In this document: piece after piece, positions 9,613 through 17,224 of the stretch | Position numbering within the stretch: the first letter of the stretch is position 1 | How the letters are laid out: every line of letters starts with the position of its first letter | Origin: Sphingomonas aerolata | Lineage (GTDB): Bacteria; Pseudomonadota; Alphaproteobacteria; Sphingomonadales; Sphingomonadaceae | DNA length: 64,000 nucleotides | Assembly: GCF_003046295.1 (NCBI RefSeq) | Contig: NZ_PZZN01000002.1 | Coordinates: 248,001-312,000 of the forward strand | Reading direction: 5' to 3' | The notes under the pieces: model-generated | What the model was told of the DNA's origin: nothing | Seen by the model: only the letters and a program-made list of their open reading frames with translations | Databases searched by the model: none | Program-made: the position numbers and the translations under genes

Positions 9613-9849
9613 ATGGACAGGGACGATGACGGGGTTCAAACGACGCGCGAGACATTCGGCAGGTGGCTGCTGAAACAGCGCGATCGCGGCGACTGGATCG
9701 ATCCGGTCGCGGATGCGGCACGCGCCGATCGTCAGTTTCCGAAGGACGGCGACCCGGAAGCCGTACGCAAGCGCCTGCGCGAGATGTCGGCGGATGGCGA
9801 TGCGTTCGCGGCGATCGACGATGCCGAAATGGACTGGATGGTGCAGTAA
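9613..9849 (+). CDS. YozE-like (SAM-fold) small protein
   Basis: A 78-residue acidic protein with the pattern F-G-R-W-L-L-K-Q-R-D-R-G-D-W-I-D-P-V-A-D-L-type spacing. It then has R-Q-F-P-K-D-G-D and a helix ending in E-M-D-W-M. This resembles the YozE-like SAM-fold family, whose function is unknown. The ATG at 9613 is preceded by AGGAGG at 9598-9603, which decides the start over an upstream in-frame codon. The stop overlaps the next gene's start (TAATG), so the two are probably co-translated. Confidence 0.6.
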   Translation: MDRDDDGVQTTRETFGRWLLKQRDRGDWIDPVADAARADRQFPKDGDPEAVRKRLREMSADGDAFAAIDDAEMDWMVQ

Positions 9850-10103
9850 TGGGCGCGCGACTTCGCCTGGCGCTGGTGCCGGCAGATCCACGTCAGGCGT
9901 TGCGCCAGCTGGCCGACGAGCGCGGAGAGAGCCTTTCCGCTTTGTCGCGCATGATCGACCGGTCGCCCGGCTATCTGGCGCGCTTCATCAGCGAGGGGCG
10001 TCCGGCGGCCCTGACCCATGACAATCACCATCGGCTCTGCACGTATCTCGGCGCGGGGGAGTTCGGGCTCGGGATTCGCGACATCTGGGTCCCGCGCACA
10101 TGA
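9849..10103 (+). CDS. Small XRE-like helix-turn-helix protein
   Basis: An 84-residue protein containing a plausible helix-turn-helix: R-Q-L-A-D-E-R-G-E-S-L-S-A-L-S-R-M-I, then S-P-G-Y-L-A-R-F-I-S-E-G. This arrangement resembles XRE/Cro-type DNA-binding domains with no ligand domain. Its start overlaps the stop of the YozE-like gene by one base (TAATG). It may be a small transcription factor or part of a small regulatory pair. The target is unknown; the inverted-repeat region 0.6 kb downstream is one possibility. Confidence 0.55.
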   Translation: MGARLRLALVPADPRQALRQLADERGESLSALSRMIDRSPGYLARFISEGRPAALTHDNHHRLCTYLGAGEFGLGIRDIWVPRT

Positions 10104-10135
10104 CGCGGCGCTGCATCGGGCGCCGTGCGTGACCA

Positions 10136-10612
10136 ATGTCCGATCCTGCAAAACCGCCCACGCGTGCGCGGCTGATCTACACCGCGCTGTGCGTGCTCGA
10201 CCAGACGATCGACGATTGCTGTCCGCACCCGGTGAAGCCAAATCCGGGGCTGCGGCTGGCGCTGGCCTTGCTGCATTTCTGGGGTGAGGGCGACCGGTCG
10301 CCGTTCGACCAGTTCTGGCGGGTGGTCACCGCGGCACCCAATGCGATCACGCGGACGCCGGACACGCGGGCGACCTATGCCCGGACCTATCTCAGCGCGA
10401 TCTGCCGGCAGGTCGGAATGCCGCTCAGCGTCGATATGCTGATCGGCCTGCGCAAGGCGCGCGGCCTGCCGACCTATGAACGGCCGCCCGCCGCTTGCCT
10501 GTGCCCGGTGATGGCAGAAGCGCCACAAGACGACGGCGGCGACCCGATAAAGGCCGCTGGACGCTCGCCCGGTCGTGATGCTGCCGTTGGAAAAGGAGGG
10601 CAGGGCGCGTGA
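10136..10612 (+). CDS. Conserved hypothetical protein
   Basis: A 158-residue protein I do not recognise. It is soluble and helical, with a central segment rich in aromatic residues (L-A-L-L-H-F-W-G-E-G-D, then F-D-Q-F-W-R-V-V) and a paired Cys (D-D-C-C) near residue 28. The C-terminal 40 residues look disordered. The ATG at 10136 starts 32 bp after the HTH gene on the same strand, so it may belong to the same small operon. GC content and codon use resemble its neighbours. Confidence 0.5.
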   Translation: MSDPAKPPTRARLIYTALCVLDQTIDDCCPHPVKPNPGLRLALALLHFWGEGDRSPFDQFWRVVTAAPNAITRTPDTRATYARTYLSAICRQVGMPLSVDMLIGLRKARGLPTYERPPAACLCPVMAEAPQDDGGDPIKAAGRSPGRDAAVGKGGQGA

Positions 10613-10725
10613 CGGGGCGCTGTCTGTCTCGATCCGGGATTCGCGGATGACATGAGGCTTGTCCGCCGCGGCCATATTTGAGACGCTCGTCGCAGAGCTT
10701 ACTGCTCCAAGACGGTAAGAGCTCG

Positions 10726-10773
10726 GCATCCCGCCCGCGACATCGACGGTGTCACACGGAGCGGGCGGGATGC
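10726..10773. repeat. Long perfect inverted repeat (stem-loop)
   Basis: Two 13-bp perfectly complementary arms, GCATCCCGCCCGC (10726-10738) and GCGGGCGGGATGC (10761-10773), enclose 22 nt. The loop contains a second short stem (GACA/TGTC) and the 9-mer TCACACGGA, which recurs in the terminator hairpin loop about 110 bp downstream. It may end the upstream small-gene transcript, although no T-run follows. Confidence 0.6.
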
Positions 10774-10783
10774 TTCACACATT

Positions 10784-10797
10784 ATCAACTAGTTGAT
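10784..10797. promoter_or_regulatory. Perfect 14-bp palindrome, candidate operator
   Basis: ATCAACTAGTTGAT is perfectly self-complementary and A+T-rich in GC-rich surroundings. The half-site spacing would fit a small dimeric regulator such as a MarR-type protein. It lies just upstream of a possible short transcript ending at the terminator at 10887. Confidence 0.4.
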
Positions 10798-10887
10798 CCT
10801 AATCAAGCACTCGAGGCTCTCGCCTCCAGTGACGAGTACCCTCAGCGCCCCGCCATGATCTTTCACACGGACATGCGGGGCGCTTTT
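10798..10887 (+). ncRNA. Candidate small RNA ending in an intrinsic terminator
   Basis: A roughly 90-nt interval downstream of the palindrome can fold into a small hairpin (GAGGC-TCTC-GCCTC, 10813-10826) followed by a strong terminator hairpin with a T-rich tail. No ORF with a plausible ribosome binding site occupies it. A clear promoter could not be assigned, so the 5' end is a guess. It could instead be the tail of the upstream small-gene transcript. Confidence 0.3.
10845..10887 (+). terminator. Intrinsic terminator
   Basis: Arms GCGCCCCGC (10845-10853) and GCGGGGCGC (10875-10883) pair perfectly. They are followed by TTTT and then a pyrimidine-rich CTCGTCTTT, so termination is of plus-strand transcripts. 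Confidence 0.6.
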
Positions 10888-11002
10888 CTCGTCTTTGGCC
10901 AAGGCACGGGATCCATGCCGTAGCGGACAGCTGGGCGGGTCTGGCAAACGCGCCATGGCTCCGGCGAGCATATACTCCCAGAGCAGCGGTTCCCGACCCG
11001 CG

Positions 11003-11482
11003 CTATCGATCCTGGCCGGCGAGCAATGCGCCGAGTTGTCCCAGCTGCTCCGGCAAGCCTGCCGCCGAGCCCTGCAGTGCCTCGTCGAGCGCTTCCCGGG
11101 ATGGATAGAATTCGCGAAACGTCAGCAGCGTCTGCGCATCACGGTCCTCGAAGGTCACTGTCGTGATCGCGCCCTCTTCGCCTTCGTCATTGGTCCAGAC
11201 GATGCGGTCGTTCGGTACCACCTCGATATACCGGCCGTAGAAGGTCATGATATTGGAGCCGCCGGCGCTGAACCCTAGCCGGTATGTGCCGCCGGTGCGG
11301 ACGTCGAGGTCGCAAGAGACCAGCGAAATGCCGGCGGCGGACTTCGGTACCCACCATCGCTGGAAGAGATCGGCCTGGCTCCACGCCTCATAGACGGTGC
11401 TGCACGGCGCATCGAATGTCCGCGTTACGACGAGTTCGCGATCGCCGCAGCGCTCGACCGCATTGCTACCCTGGCTGTCCAT
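11003..11482 (-). CDS. AHSA1/SRPBCC-family protein
   Basis: A 159-residue single-domain protein with the START/Bet v1-like pattern of AHSA1 proteins. It shows T-R-T-F-D-A-P near residue 20, then Y-E-A-W-S-Q-A-D-L-F-Q-R-W-W-V-P, G-G-T-Y-R-L-G-F and I-V-W-T-N-D-E-G, and ends in a long C-terminal helix. Such proteins bind small hydrophobic ligands in a cavity; a specific role is rarely known. They are commonly co-transcribed with an ArsR-type regulator encoded immediately upstream. Here only a short ORF resembling the tail of such a partner is present. Confidence 0.8.
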   Translation of the reverse strand: MDSQGSNAVERCGDRELVVTRTFDAPCSTVYEAWSQADLFQRWWVPKSAAGISLVSCDLDVRTGGTYRLGFSAGGSNIMTFYGRYIEVVPNDRIVWTNDEGEEGAITTVTFEDRDAQTLLTFREFYPSREALDEALQGSAAGLPEQLGQLGALLAGQDR

Positions 11483-11624
11483 CGTTTTCCTCCTGCTTCA
11501 GGTCACGGATCACATTCTCCAATGCGGCAAAGCGGGCCTCGCAAAGCTGCTGGTGTGCCTCGATCCACATCGCCCCCGCGGCGAGGCCGCGCACGCCATC
11601 GCCAATTTGGCGCCGGTTTATCAC
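11466..11624 (-). pseudogene. Short ORF resembling the C-terminal tail of an ArsR-type partner (possible remnant)
   Basis: A 52-residue frame from a GTG codon includes the helix W-I-E-A-H-Q-Q-L-C-E-A-R-F-A-A-L-E. It ends 17 bases inside the start of the AHSA1 gene, the overlap usually seen between an ArsR-type regulator and AHSA1. No winged-helix DNA-binding part is present, and the same frame has a stop codon just upstream of the GTG. I infer a truncated regulator remnant. The alternative is a genuine small coupled protein, or chance. Confidence 0.35.
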
Positions 11625-11659
11625 CGGGCATATCGGCCCACAGCGTAAAAAATGCGCCA

Positions 11660-11679
11660 GCTATATGCGCGCTATATGC
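11660..11679. repeat. Direct repeat with 11-bp period upstream of torF-kdp
   Basis: GCTATATGC occurs at 11660-11668 and again at 11671-11679, one helical turn apart and about 100 bp upstream of torF. Two same-face direct repeats are the arrangement expected for an OmpR-type regulator such as KdpE, but the sequence is not the E. coli KdpE site. Confidence 0.35.
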
Positions 11680-11779
11680 CATTTCCCGGAATCGATCTCG
11701 AATTGCTACGATCGATGCGCCTAATCGCACATCCCTGAAGGCATCGTCGTGTGACGAGCGCCGTTCAAGGGGTGCATCA

Positions 11780-12658
11780 ATGAAGTTCCGTCATGCGGCC
11801 ATGGTCGTCGCGATCCTCGCTCTTCCCGTCACCGCGCAGGCGCAATCGACACCCGGCGACAAGGCCGAGGCCGCTGCAGACACCGCTCCCCCGGCAACGC
11901 TGACGGTCAGCGGTTCGGCGACGATCGCCTCCGACTATCGGTTTCGTGGCGTGTCGCAGTCCGACCGGGAAATGGCCGTCCAGGGCGGCATCACGGTGTC
12001 GCACGCAAGCGGTCTCTATGCCGGCGTCTGGGGATCGAACCTTGCCGGCTGGGGGACGTTCGGCGGTGCCAATATGGAGCTCGACCTGATCGGGGGCTAC
12101 AAGGCGAAGCTTGCCGATAACGCGACGCTCGACGCCGGGCTGACCTGGTACATGTATCCGGGTGGCGCGGACAACACCGACTTTGCCGAGCCCTATGCCA
12201 AGCTGACCGGCACCGCCGGTCCCGCAACGCTGACCGCGGGCGTCGCCTATGCGCCCAAACAGCAGGCGATCGGCAAATGGTATGCGACCGGCGCGGATGC
12301 GGTAGCGGGCGTCTATACGAGCCCGGGCGACAAGGACGACAATCTGTACCTGTGGGGCGACGGTGCGCTGGCCATCGCCGGCACACCGATCACCGCCAAG
12401 GCGCATGTCGGGCACAGCTGGGGGCAGGATGGACTGGGGCCGAACGCGACCGCGGTCGCGCCGACCGGCGAATATTGGGACTGGTCGCTCGGCGCGGACG
12501 CGACCTGGCACAGCCTGACCTTCAACGTCAGTTACATCGACACGGACATTTCGGGTGCCGAGGCGACCTATCTGCGCCCCAGTTTCAGCAAGGGACAGGA
12601 CGGCAGCGGCAACATCGCCGGCGGCACGATCGTCGCGTCGCTGACCGCGGCCTTTTGA
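11780..12658 (+). CDS. TorF-family putative porin
   Basis: A 292-residue protein with a clear signal peptide (M-K-F-R-H-A-A-M-V-V-A-I-L-A-L-P) cleaved near A-Q-A-Q. The mature part opens with the family hallmark S-D-Y-R-F-R-G-V-S-Q-S-D. Beta-barrel strands follow, and the chain ends in a terminal Phe (L-T-A-A-F). TorF proteins are annotated as outer-membrane porins of unknown substrate. It begins 12 bp before the micro-ORF that leads the kdp genes, so it probably forms the first gene of that operon and may pass ions across the outer membrane under potassium limitation. The start at 11780 is set by the signal peptide. Confidence 0.85.
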   Translation: MKFRHAAMVVAILALPVTAQAQSTPGDKAEAAADTAPPATLTVSGSATIASDYRFRGVSQSDREMAVQGGITVSHASGLYAGVWGSNLAGWGTFGGANMELDLIGGYKAKLADNATLDAGLTWYMYPGGADNTDFAEPYAKLTGTAGPATLTAGVAYAPKQQAIGKWYATGADAVAGVYTSPGDKDDNLYLWGDGALAIAGTPITAKAHVGHSWGQDGLGPNATAVAPTGEYWDWSLGADATWHSLTFNVSYIDTDISGAEATYLRPSFSKGQDGSGNIAGGTIVASLTAAF

Positions 12659-12670
12659 GGAGACGTGGAG

Positions 12671-12754
12671 ATGGACGACCTGCTCTGGATCCTCGTCATG
12701 GTCGGGCTGGTGGCGGCGACGCTCGCTTATGCCCGGCTCTGCGACAACGCATGA
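12671..12754 (+). CDS. 27-residue single-span membrane micro-protein of the kdp operon
   Basis: This frame is too short for routine gene callers. It encodes M-D-D-L-L-W-I-L-V-M-V-G-L-V-A-A-T-L-A-Y and ends in A-R-L-C-D-N-A, so it is one hydrophobic helix with an acidic N-terminus and a Cys near the C-terminus. A GGAG sequence sits directly upstream of the ATG, unusually close. It lies 12 bp after torF and 10 bp before kdpF. It is distinct from kdpF and may be a second small Kdp-associated subunit. No function can be assigned from sequence alone. Confidence 0.6.
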   Translation: MDDLLWILVMVGLVAATLAYARLCDNA

Positions 12755-12764
12755 GGACGCACGC

Positions 12765-12854
12765 ATGACGCTCGACCTCTGGCTCGCGGCGCTGACCGCG
12801 CTTGGCCTTCTCATCTACCTGGTGGCGGTCCTGATCCGCCCCGAACGCTTCTGA
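12765..12854 (+). CDS. kdpF: KdpF small subunit of the potassium-transporting ATPase
   Basis: A 29-residue single-span peptide ending in the typical I-R-P-E-R-F of KdpF (family consensus L-x-x-P-E-R-F). KdpF is a hydrophobic accessory peptide that stabilises the KdpABC complex in the inner membrane. It sits immediately before kdpA, its normal place, with a GAAGGAGG ribosome binding site for kdpA just after it. Confidence 0.9.
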   Translation: MTLDLWLAALTALGLLIYLVAVLIRPERF

Positions 12855-12868
12855 AGGAGGCGGACACC

Positions 12869-14572
12869 ATGACATTCCAGGGCTGGATCCTGATCCTCGG
12901 CTTCGTCGCCATCCTGCTCGCGCTGACCAAACCGGTCGGCGTGTGGCTTTTTGCCCTTTACGAGGGGCGGCGCACACCGCTCCACATCGTGCTCGGTCCG
13001 GTCGAACGCGGCTTCTACACGCTCGCCGGCATCGACCCGAATGCCGAGCAGGGTTGGCGGCGCTACGCGCTGCACATGCTATTCTTCAACGTTGCGTTGA
13101 TGGCGTTCACCTATGCCGTGCTGCGCCTGCAGGGCGTGCTGCCGGGCAATCCGCAGGGGCTGGCGGGGCTGTCGCCGCATCTGGCGTTGAACACCGCGAT
13201 CAGCTTCACCACCAACACCAACTGGCAGAGCTATGGCGGGGAATCGACGATGTCGAACCTCAGCCAGATGCTGGGGCTGACGATCCACAATTTCCTGTCC
13301 GCGGCCACCGGGATCGCGCTGGCGTTCGCGCTGTTCCGCGGCTTCGCGCGGCGCGAGTCCAAGGCGATCGGCAATTTCTGGGCGGATATGACGCGCGTCA
13401 CGCTCTATATCCTGCTGCCGATCTCGATCGTCTACGCGCTGTTCCTGATCGCCAGCGGCGTGCCGCAGACGATGGCGGGCGTCGTCGACGTGCAGACGCT
13501 CGAGGGCGCGAAACAGTCGCTGCTGCTCGGCCCGGTCGCGAGCCAGGAAGCGATCAAGATGCTCGGCACCAACGGTGGCGGCTTCTTCAACGCGAACTCC
13601 GCGCACCCGTTCGAGAACCCGACCGCGCTGACCAACCTCATCCAGATGCTGTCGATCTTCCTGATCGGTTTCGGGCTGACCTGGACGTTCGGCAAGGCGG
13701 TCGGCAACACGCGTCAGGGCTGGGCGATCCTGTCGGCGATGGTGATCCTGTTCCTCGCGGGCGTCACCGTCACCTATTGGCAGGAAGCCGCGGGCAACCC
13801 GGTACTCCAGCATCTCGGCGTCGCGGGCGGCAATATGGAGGGCAAGGAGGTCCGCTTCGGGATCGCCGCGTCGGCCTTGTTCTCGGTGGTCACGACCGCG
13901 GCGTCGTGCGGCGCGGTCAACAGCATGCACGACAGCTTCACCGCGCTCGGTGGGATGATCCCGCTGTTCAACATGCAGCTCGGCGAGGTCGTCATCGGCG
14001 GCGTCGGCGCAGGAATTTACGGCTTCCTGCTGTTCGCGATCCTCGCGGTGTTCGTCGCGGGGCTGATGGTCGGGCGTACGCCCGAATATGTCGGCAAGAA
14101 GATCGAAAGCCGCGAAGTGAAGCTCGCGGTGCTGGCGATCGCGGTGCTGCCGTTGATGATCCTCGGGCTGACCGCGCTGTCGTCGGTGCTGCAACAAGGG
14201 CTGGCGGGGCCGCTCAACAAGGGGCCGCATGGCTTCTCGGAGATCCTCTACGCCTTCACCAGCGCGGTCGCCAACAACGGTTCCGCCTTTGCAGGGCTGA
14301 CCGCCAACACGCCTTATTACAACGGGCTGCTGGGCGTCGCGATGTGGGTCGGGCGGTTCTTCATCATCGTGCCGATGCTCGCCATCGCCGGGAGCCTGGC
14401 CGCGAAGAAGTACACACCCGAAAGCGCGGGCTCGTTCCCGACGACGGGCGGGCTGTGGGTGGGGCTGCTGGTCGGCATCATCCTGATCCTGGGCGGTCTC
14501 ACCTTCCTGCCGGGCCTCGCGCTCGGTCCCATCGCCGATCATCTCGCGATGATCAGCGGCACATTGTCCTGA
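12869..14572 (+). CDS. kdpA: Potassium-transporting ATPase subunit A
   Basis: A 567-residue protein with about ten membrane helices, the usual KdpA length. It contains the selectivity-filter-like segments [39 protein letters not shown] and [11 protein letters not shown]. KdpA forms the channel-like potassium pore of the KdpFABC pump, which takes up potassium with high affinity at the cost of ATP. The start is supported by AAGGAGG about 6-10 bp upstream. It is followed by kdpB after 12 bp. Confidence 0.98.
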   Translation: MTFQGWILILGFVAILLALTKPVGVWLFALYEGRRTPLHIVLGPVERGFYTLAGIDPNAEQGWRRYALHMLFFNVALMAFTYAVLRLQGVLPGNPQGLAGLSPHLALNTAISFTTNTNWQSYGGESTMSNLSQMLGLTIHNFLSAATGIALAFALFRGFARRESKAIGNFWADMTRVTLYILLPISIVYALFLIASGVPQTMAGVVDVQTLEGAKQSLLLGPVASQEAIKMLGTNGGGFFNANSAHPFENPTALTNLIQMLSIFLIGFGLTWTFGKAVGNTRQGWAILSAMVILFLAGVTVTYWQEAAGNPVLQHLGVAGGNMEGKEVRFGIAASALFSVVTTAASCGAVNSMHDSFTALGGMIPLFNMQLGEVVIGGVGAGIYGFLLFAILAVFVAGLMVGRTPEYVGKKIESREVKLAVLAIAVLPLMILGLTALSSVLQQGLAGPLNKGPHGFSEILYAFTSAVANNGSAFAGLTANTPYYNGLLGVAMWVGRFFIIVPMLAIAGSLAAKKYTPESAGSFPTTGGLWVGLLVGIILILGGLTFLPGLALGPIADHLAMISGTLS

Positions 14573-14584
14573 TCGGGGGCCACC

Positions 14585-16621
14585 ATGGCAAAGACCCAGA
14601 CAAAAAGCCTGTTCACGGCCGACCTCGTCGTCCCCGCGATCAAGGCGTCGTTCCTCAAGCTCAATCCAAAGGAACTGATCCGCAATCCGGTGATGTTCGT
14701 CACCGCCGTGGTCGCGGCGTTGATGACCGTGCTGCTCGTGGTCGGGCAGGATAATCTGTCGATCGGCTTCAAGCTTCAGCTCGTCATCTGGCTGTGGCTG
14801 ACCGTGTTGTTCGGCACCTTTGCCGAAGCGCTCGCCGAGGGGCGCGGCAAGGCGCAGGCGGCGTCGTTGCGCGCGACCAAGGCGGAACTGACCGCCAAGC
14901 GGTTGAAAGGCGACGGGCGCGAGTTCGACGCGGTGCCCGCCAGCCAGCTCAAGGTCGGCGACATCGTGCTGGTCGAGACCAACGACCTGATCCCGTCCGA
15001 CGGTGACGTCGTTTCGGGCGTGGCCTCGGTCAACGAGGCGGCGATCACCGGCGAAAGCGCGCCGGTGATCCGCGAGGCCGGCGGCGACCGCTCGGCGGTG
15101 ACCGCGGGCACGCGCGTCATCTCGGACGAGATCCGCGTCAAGGTGACGGTCGAACCCGGCAAGGGCTTCCTCGACCGGATGATCGCGCTGGTCGAAGGTG
15201 CCGAGCGCCAGAAGACGCCGAACGAGATCGCACTGACGCTGCTGCTCGTCGGGCTGACGATCATCTTCCTGATCGCGGTCGGCACCGTCCCGGGCTTCGC
15301 GTCCTATGCCCGCGGGTCGATCCCGGTGGCGATGCTGGCGGCGTTGCTGATCACGCTGATCCCGACGACGATCGCGGCGTTGCTGTCGGCGATCGGCATT
15401 GCGGGGATGGACCGGCTGGTGCGCTTCAACGTGCTCGCCAAGTCGGGACGCGCGGTCGAGGCGGCAGGCGACATCGACGTCCTATTGCTCGACAAGACCG
15501 GTACGATCACGATCGGCGACCGGCAGGCGAGCGAGTTCCGCGCGGTGTCGGGCACCAGCGCGCAGCAACTCGCCGAAGCCGCGCTGATCGCCAGCCTTGC
15601 CGATGAGACGCCGGAAGGCCGATCGATTGTGCTGCTCGCGCGCCAGACGTTCAACGTTGCGACTACCACGCTCCCTACCGGGGCCGAGATCATCCCGTTC
15701 ACCGCGCAGACACGCATTTCGGGGGTGAAGATGGCCGACACCTTGATCCAGAAGGGCGCGGTGGATTCGATCCTGCGCGCCAATGCCGGATCGGGCGAAA
15801 CCGCCGCGGCGACCGAACTGCGCCGGATCACCGACGAGATCGCTCGCGCCGGCGGGACTCCGCTTGCGGTCGCGCAGGACGGGCGCCTGCTCGGCGCGAT
15901 CTTCCTCAAGGACGTCGTCAAGGCCGGCATCCGCGAACGGTTCGGCGAGCTGCGCGCGATGGGGATCCGCACGGTGATGATCACCGGCGACAACCCGCTG
16001 ACCGCGGCGGCGATCGCGGCCGAAGCCGGGGTGGACGATTTTCTCGCCCAAGCGACGCCCGAGGACAAGCTGGAGCTGATCCGGAAGGAGCAGACCGGCG
16101 GCCGGCTGATCGCGATGTGCGGCGACGGCACCAACGACGCGCCCGCGCTCGCGCAGGCCGATGTCGGGGTCGCGATGAACACCGGCACGCAGGCGGCGCG
16201 CGAAGCGGGCAACATGGTCGATCTCGACAGCGATCCGACCAAGCTGATCGAGGTCGTCGGCCTCGGTAAGCAGCTGCTGATGACGCGCGGGGCGCTGACG
16301 ACCTTCTCGGTCGCCAATGACGTCGCGAAATATTTCGCGATCATCCCGGCGATGTTCGTCGTGCTCTATCCGGGGCTTGGCGTGCTGAACGTGATGCGTC
16401 TCGGGTCACCGGAAAGCGCGATCCTGTCGGCGATCATCTTCAACGCGGTCATCATCCCCTGCCTCGTCCCGCTGGCGCTGCGCGGCGTCGCCTACAGGCC
16501 GATGGCAGCTGGACCGCTGCTTGCACGCAACCTCGCGGTGTACGGTCTGGGTGGCCTCGTCGCACCATTCATCGGCATCAAGCTCATCGACCTTGTGGTC
16601 GGTGGCCTCGGTCTCGCATAA
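14585..16621 (+). CDS. kdpB: Potassium-transporting P-type ATPase subunit B
   Basis: A 678-residue P-type ATPase of standard KdpB length. It has the actuator motif T-G-E-S near residue 157 and the phosphorylation motif D-K-T-G-T-I-T at about residue 303. Further on are the nucleotide-binding K-G-A-V-D, T-G-D-N-P and G-D-G-T-N-D-A-P. Phosphorylation of Asp303 drives potassium movement through KdpA. It begins 12 bp after kdpA and ends 12 bp before kdpC. Confidence 0.98.
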   Translation: MAKTQTKSLFTADLVVPAIKASFLKLNPKELIRNPVMFVTAVVAALMTVLLVVGQDNLSIGFKLQLVIWLWLTVLFGTFAEALAEGRGKAQAASLRATKAELTAKRLKGDGREFDAVPASQLKVGDIVLVETNDLIPSDGDVVSGVASVNEAAITGESAPVIREAGGDRSAVTAGTRVISDEIRVKVTVEPGKGFLDRMIALVEGAERQKTPNEIALTLLLVGLTIIFLIAVGTVPGFASYARGSIPVAMLAALLITLIPTTIAALLSAIGIAGMDRLVRFNVLAKSGRAVEAAGDIDVLLLDKTGTITIGDRQASEFRAVSGTSAQQLAEAALIASLADETPEGRSIVLLARQTFNVATTTLPTGAEIIPFTAQTRISGVKMADTLIQKGAVDSILRANAGSGETAAATELRRITDEIARAGGTPLAVAQDGRLLGAIFLKDVVKAGIRERFGELRAMGIRTVMITGDNPLTAAAIAAEAGVDDFLAQATPEDKLELIRKEQTGGRLIAMCGDGTNDAPALAQADVGVAMNTGTQAAREAGNMVDLDSDPTKLIEVVGLGKQLLMTRGALTTFSVANDVAKYFAIIPAMFVVLYPGLGVLNVMRLGSPESAILSAIIFNAVIIPCLVPLALRGVAYRPMAAGPLLARNLAVYGLGGLVAPFIGIKLIDLVVGGLGLA

Positions 16622-16633
16622 GGAAAGACAGAC

Positions 16634-17224
16634 ATGGGCAAGGATTTCACCTCCGCGCTGCGACCGGCGATCGTCATGACGATCTTGTTCGCGGTCCTTC
16701 TCGGGCTCGTCTACCCGCTCGCCATGACCGGGATCGGCCAGGCGATCTTCCCCTCTCAGGCGAACGGCAGCCTGATGCGCGATGCGCGCGGGACCGTCAT
16801 TGGCTCGACCGTGGTGGGGCAGGCGTTCACGACCGATCGCTATTTCCAGACGCGGCTATCGGCGGCTGGCAAGGGCTATGACGGTCTGGCGTCGTCGGGG
16901 TCGAATCTCGGACCGGCGAGCCAGGCGCTGGTCGATCGCGTGACGCCCGACGTCGCGAAACGCCGTGCCGAGGGTGTGGCCGGTCCGGTGCCTGCCGATC
17001 TGGTCACCGCCAGTGGCTCGGGGCTCGATCCCGACCTGTCGCCCGCCGCCGCGCTGGCCCAGGCGCCACGCATCGCGCGTGTTCGCGGCGTGCCGGTCGA
17101 GCAGGTTCGCGCGTTGGTCACGGATGCGACGGATGCGTCCATCCTCGGCGAGCCGCACGTCAACGTGCTGGCGCTCAACCGCGCGCTCGACGCCCTGTCG
17201 GCCTCGGGCGCGCCCGCGCGCTGA
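16634..17224 (+). CDS. kdpC: Potassium-transporting ATPase subunit C
   Basis: A 196-residue protein with one N-terminal membrane helix (about 13-33). The periplasmic domain carries the KdpC patterns S-G-S-N-L-G-P-A-S-Q, A-S-G-S-G-L-D-P-D-L-S-P and V-N-V-L-A-L-N. It is an assembly and ligand-affinity subunit of the Kdp pump. The TGA overlaps the ATG of kdpD by one base, so the sensor is translationally coupled to the pump. Confidence 0.97.
   Translation: MGKDFTSALRPAIVMTILFAVLLGLVYPLAMTGIGQAIFPSQANGSLMRDARGTVIGSTVVGQAFTTDRYFQTRLSAAGKGYDGLASSGSNLGPASQALVDRVTPDVAKRRAEGVAGPVPADLVTASGSGLDPDLSPAAALAQAPRIARVRGVPVEQVRALVTDATDASILGEPHVNVLALNRALDALSASGAPAR

Larger units (their letters stand above)
10613..11002. 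other. 390-bp non-coding region with multiple inverted repeats
   Basis: No convincing protein gene is visible. The stretch holds an imperfect repeat near 10694-10724 and a 13-bp inverted repeat at 10726-10773. A 14-bp palindrome lies at 10784-10797, a small hairpin at 10813-10826 and a terminator hairpin at 10845-10887. Past 10890 I see nothing distinctive. Confidence 0.6.

Noticed and set aside
10726..10773. Possible riboswitch or attenuator
   Set aside because: No conserved riboswitch core was recognised and no gene follows on the same strand that it could control.
13079..14542. 487-codon minus-strand frame across kdpA
   Set aside because: It is a mirror of a clear kdpA gene with highly charged, repetitive Arg/Gln/Asp composition; GC-rich third-codon bias keeps antisense frames open.
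12943..14754. 603-codon plus-strand frame overlapping kdpA in another phase
   Set aside because: An Arg/Ala/Gly-rich shadow frame of kdpA without any domain pattern.
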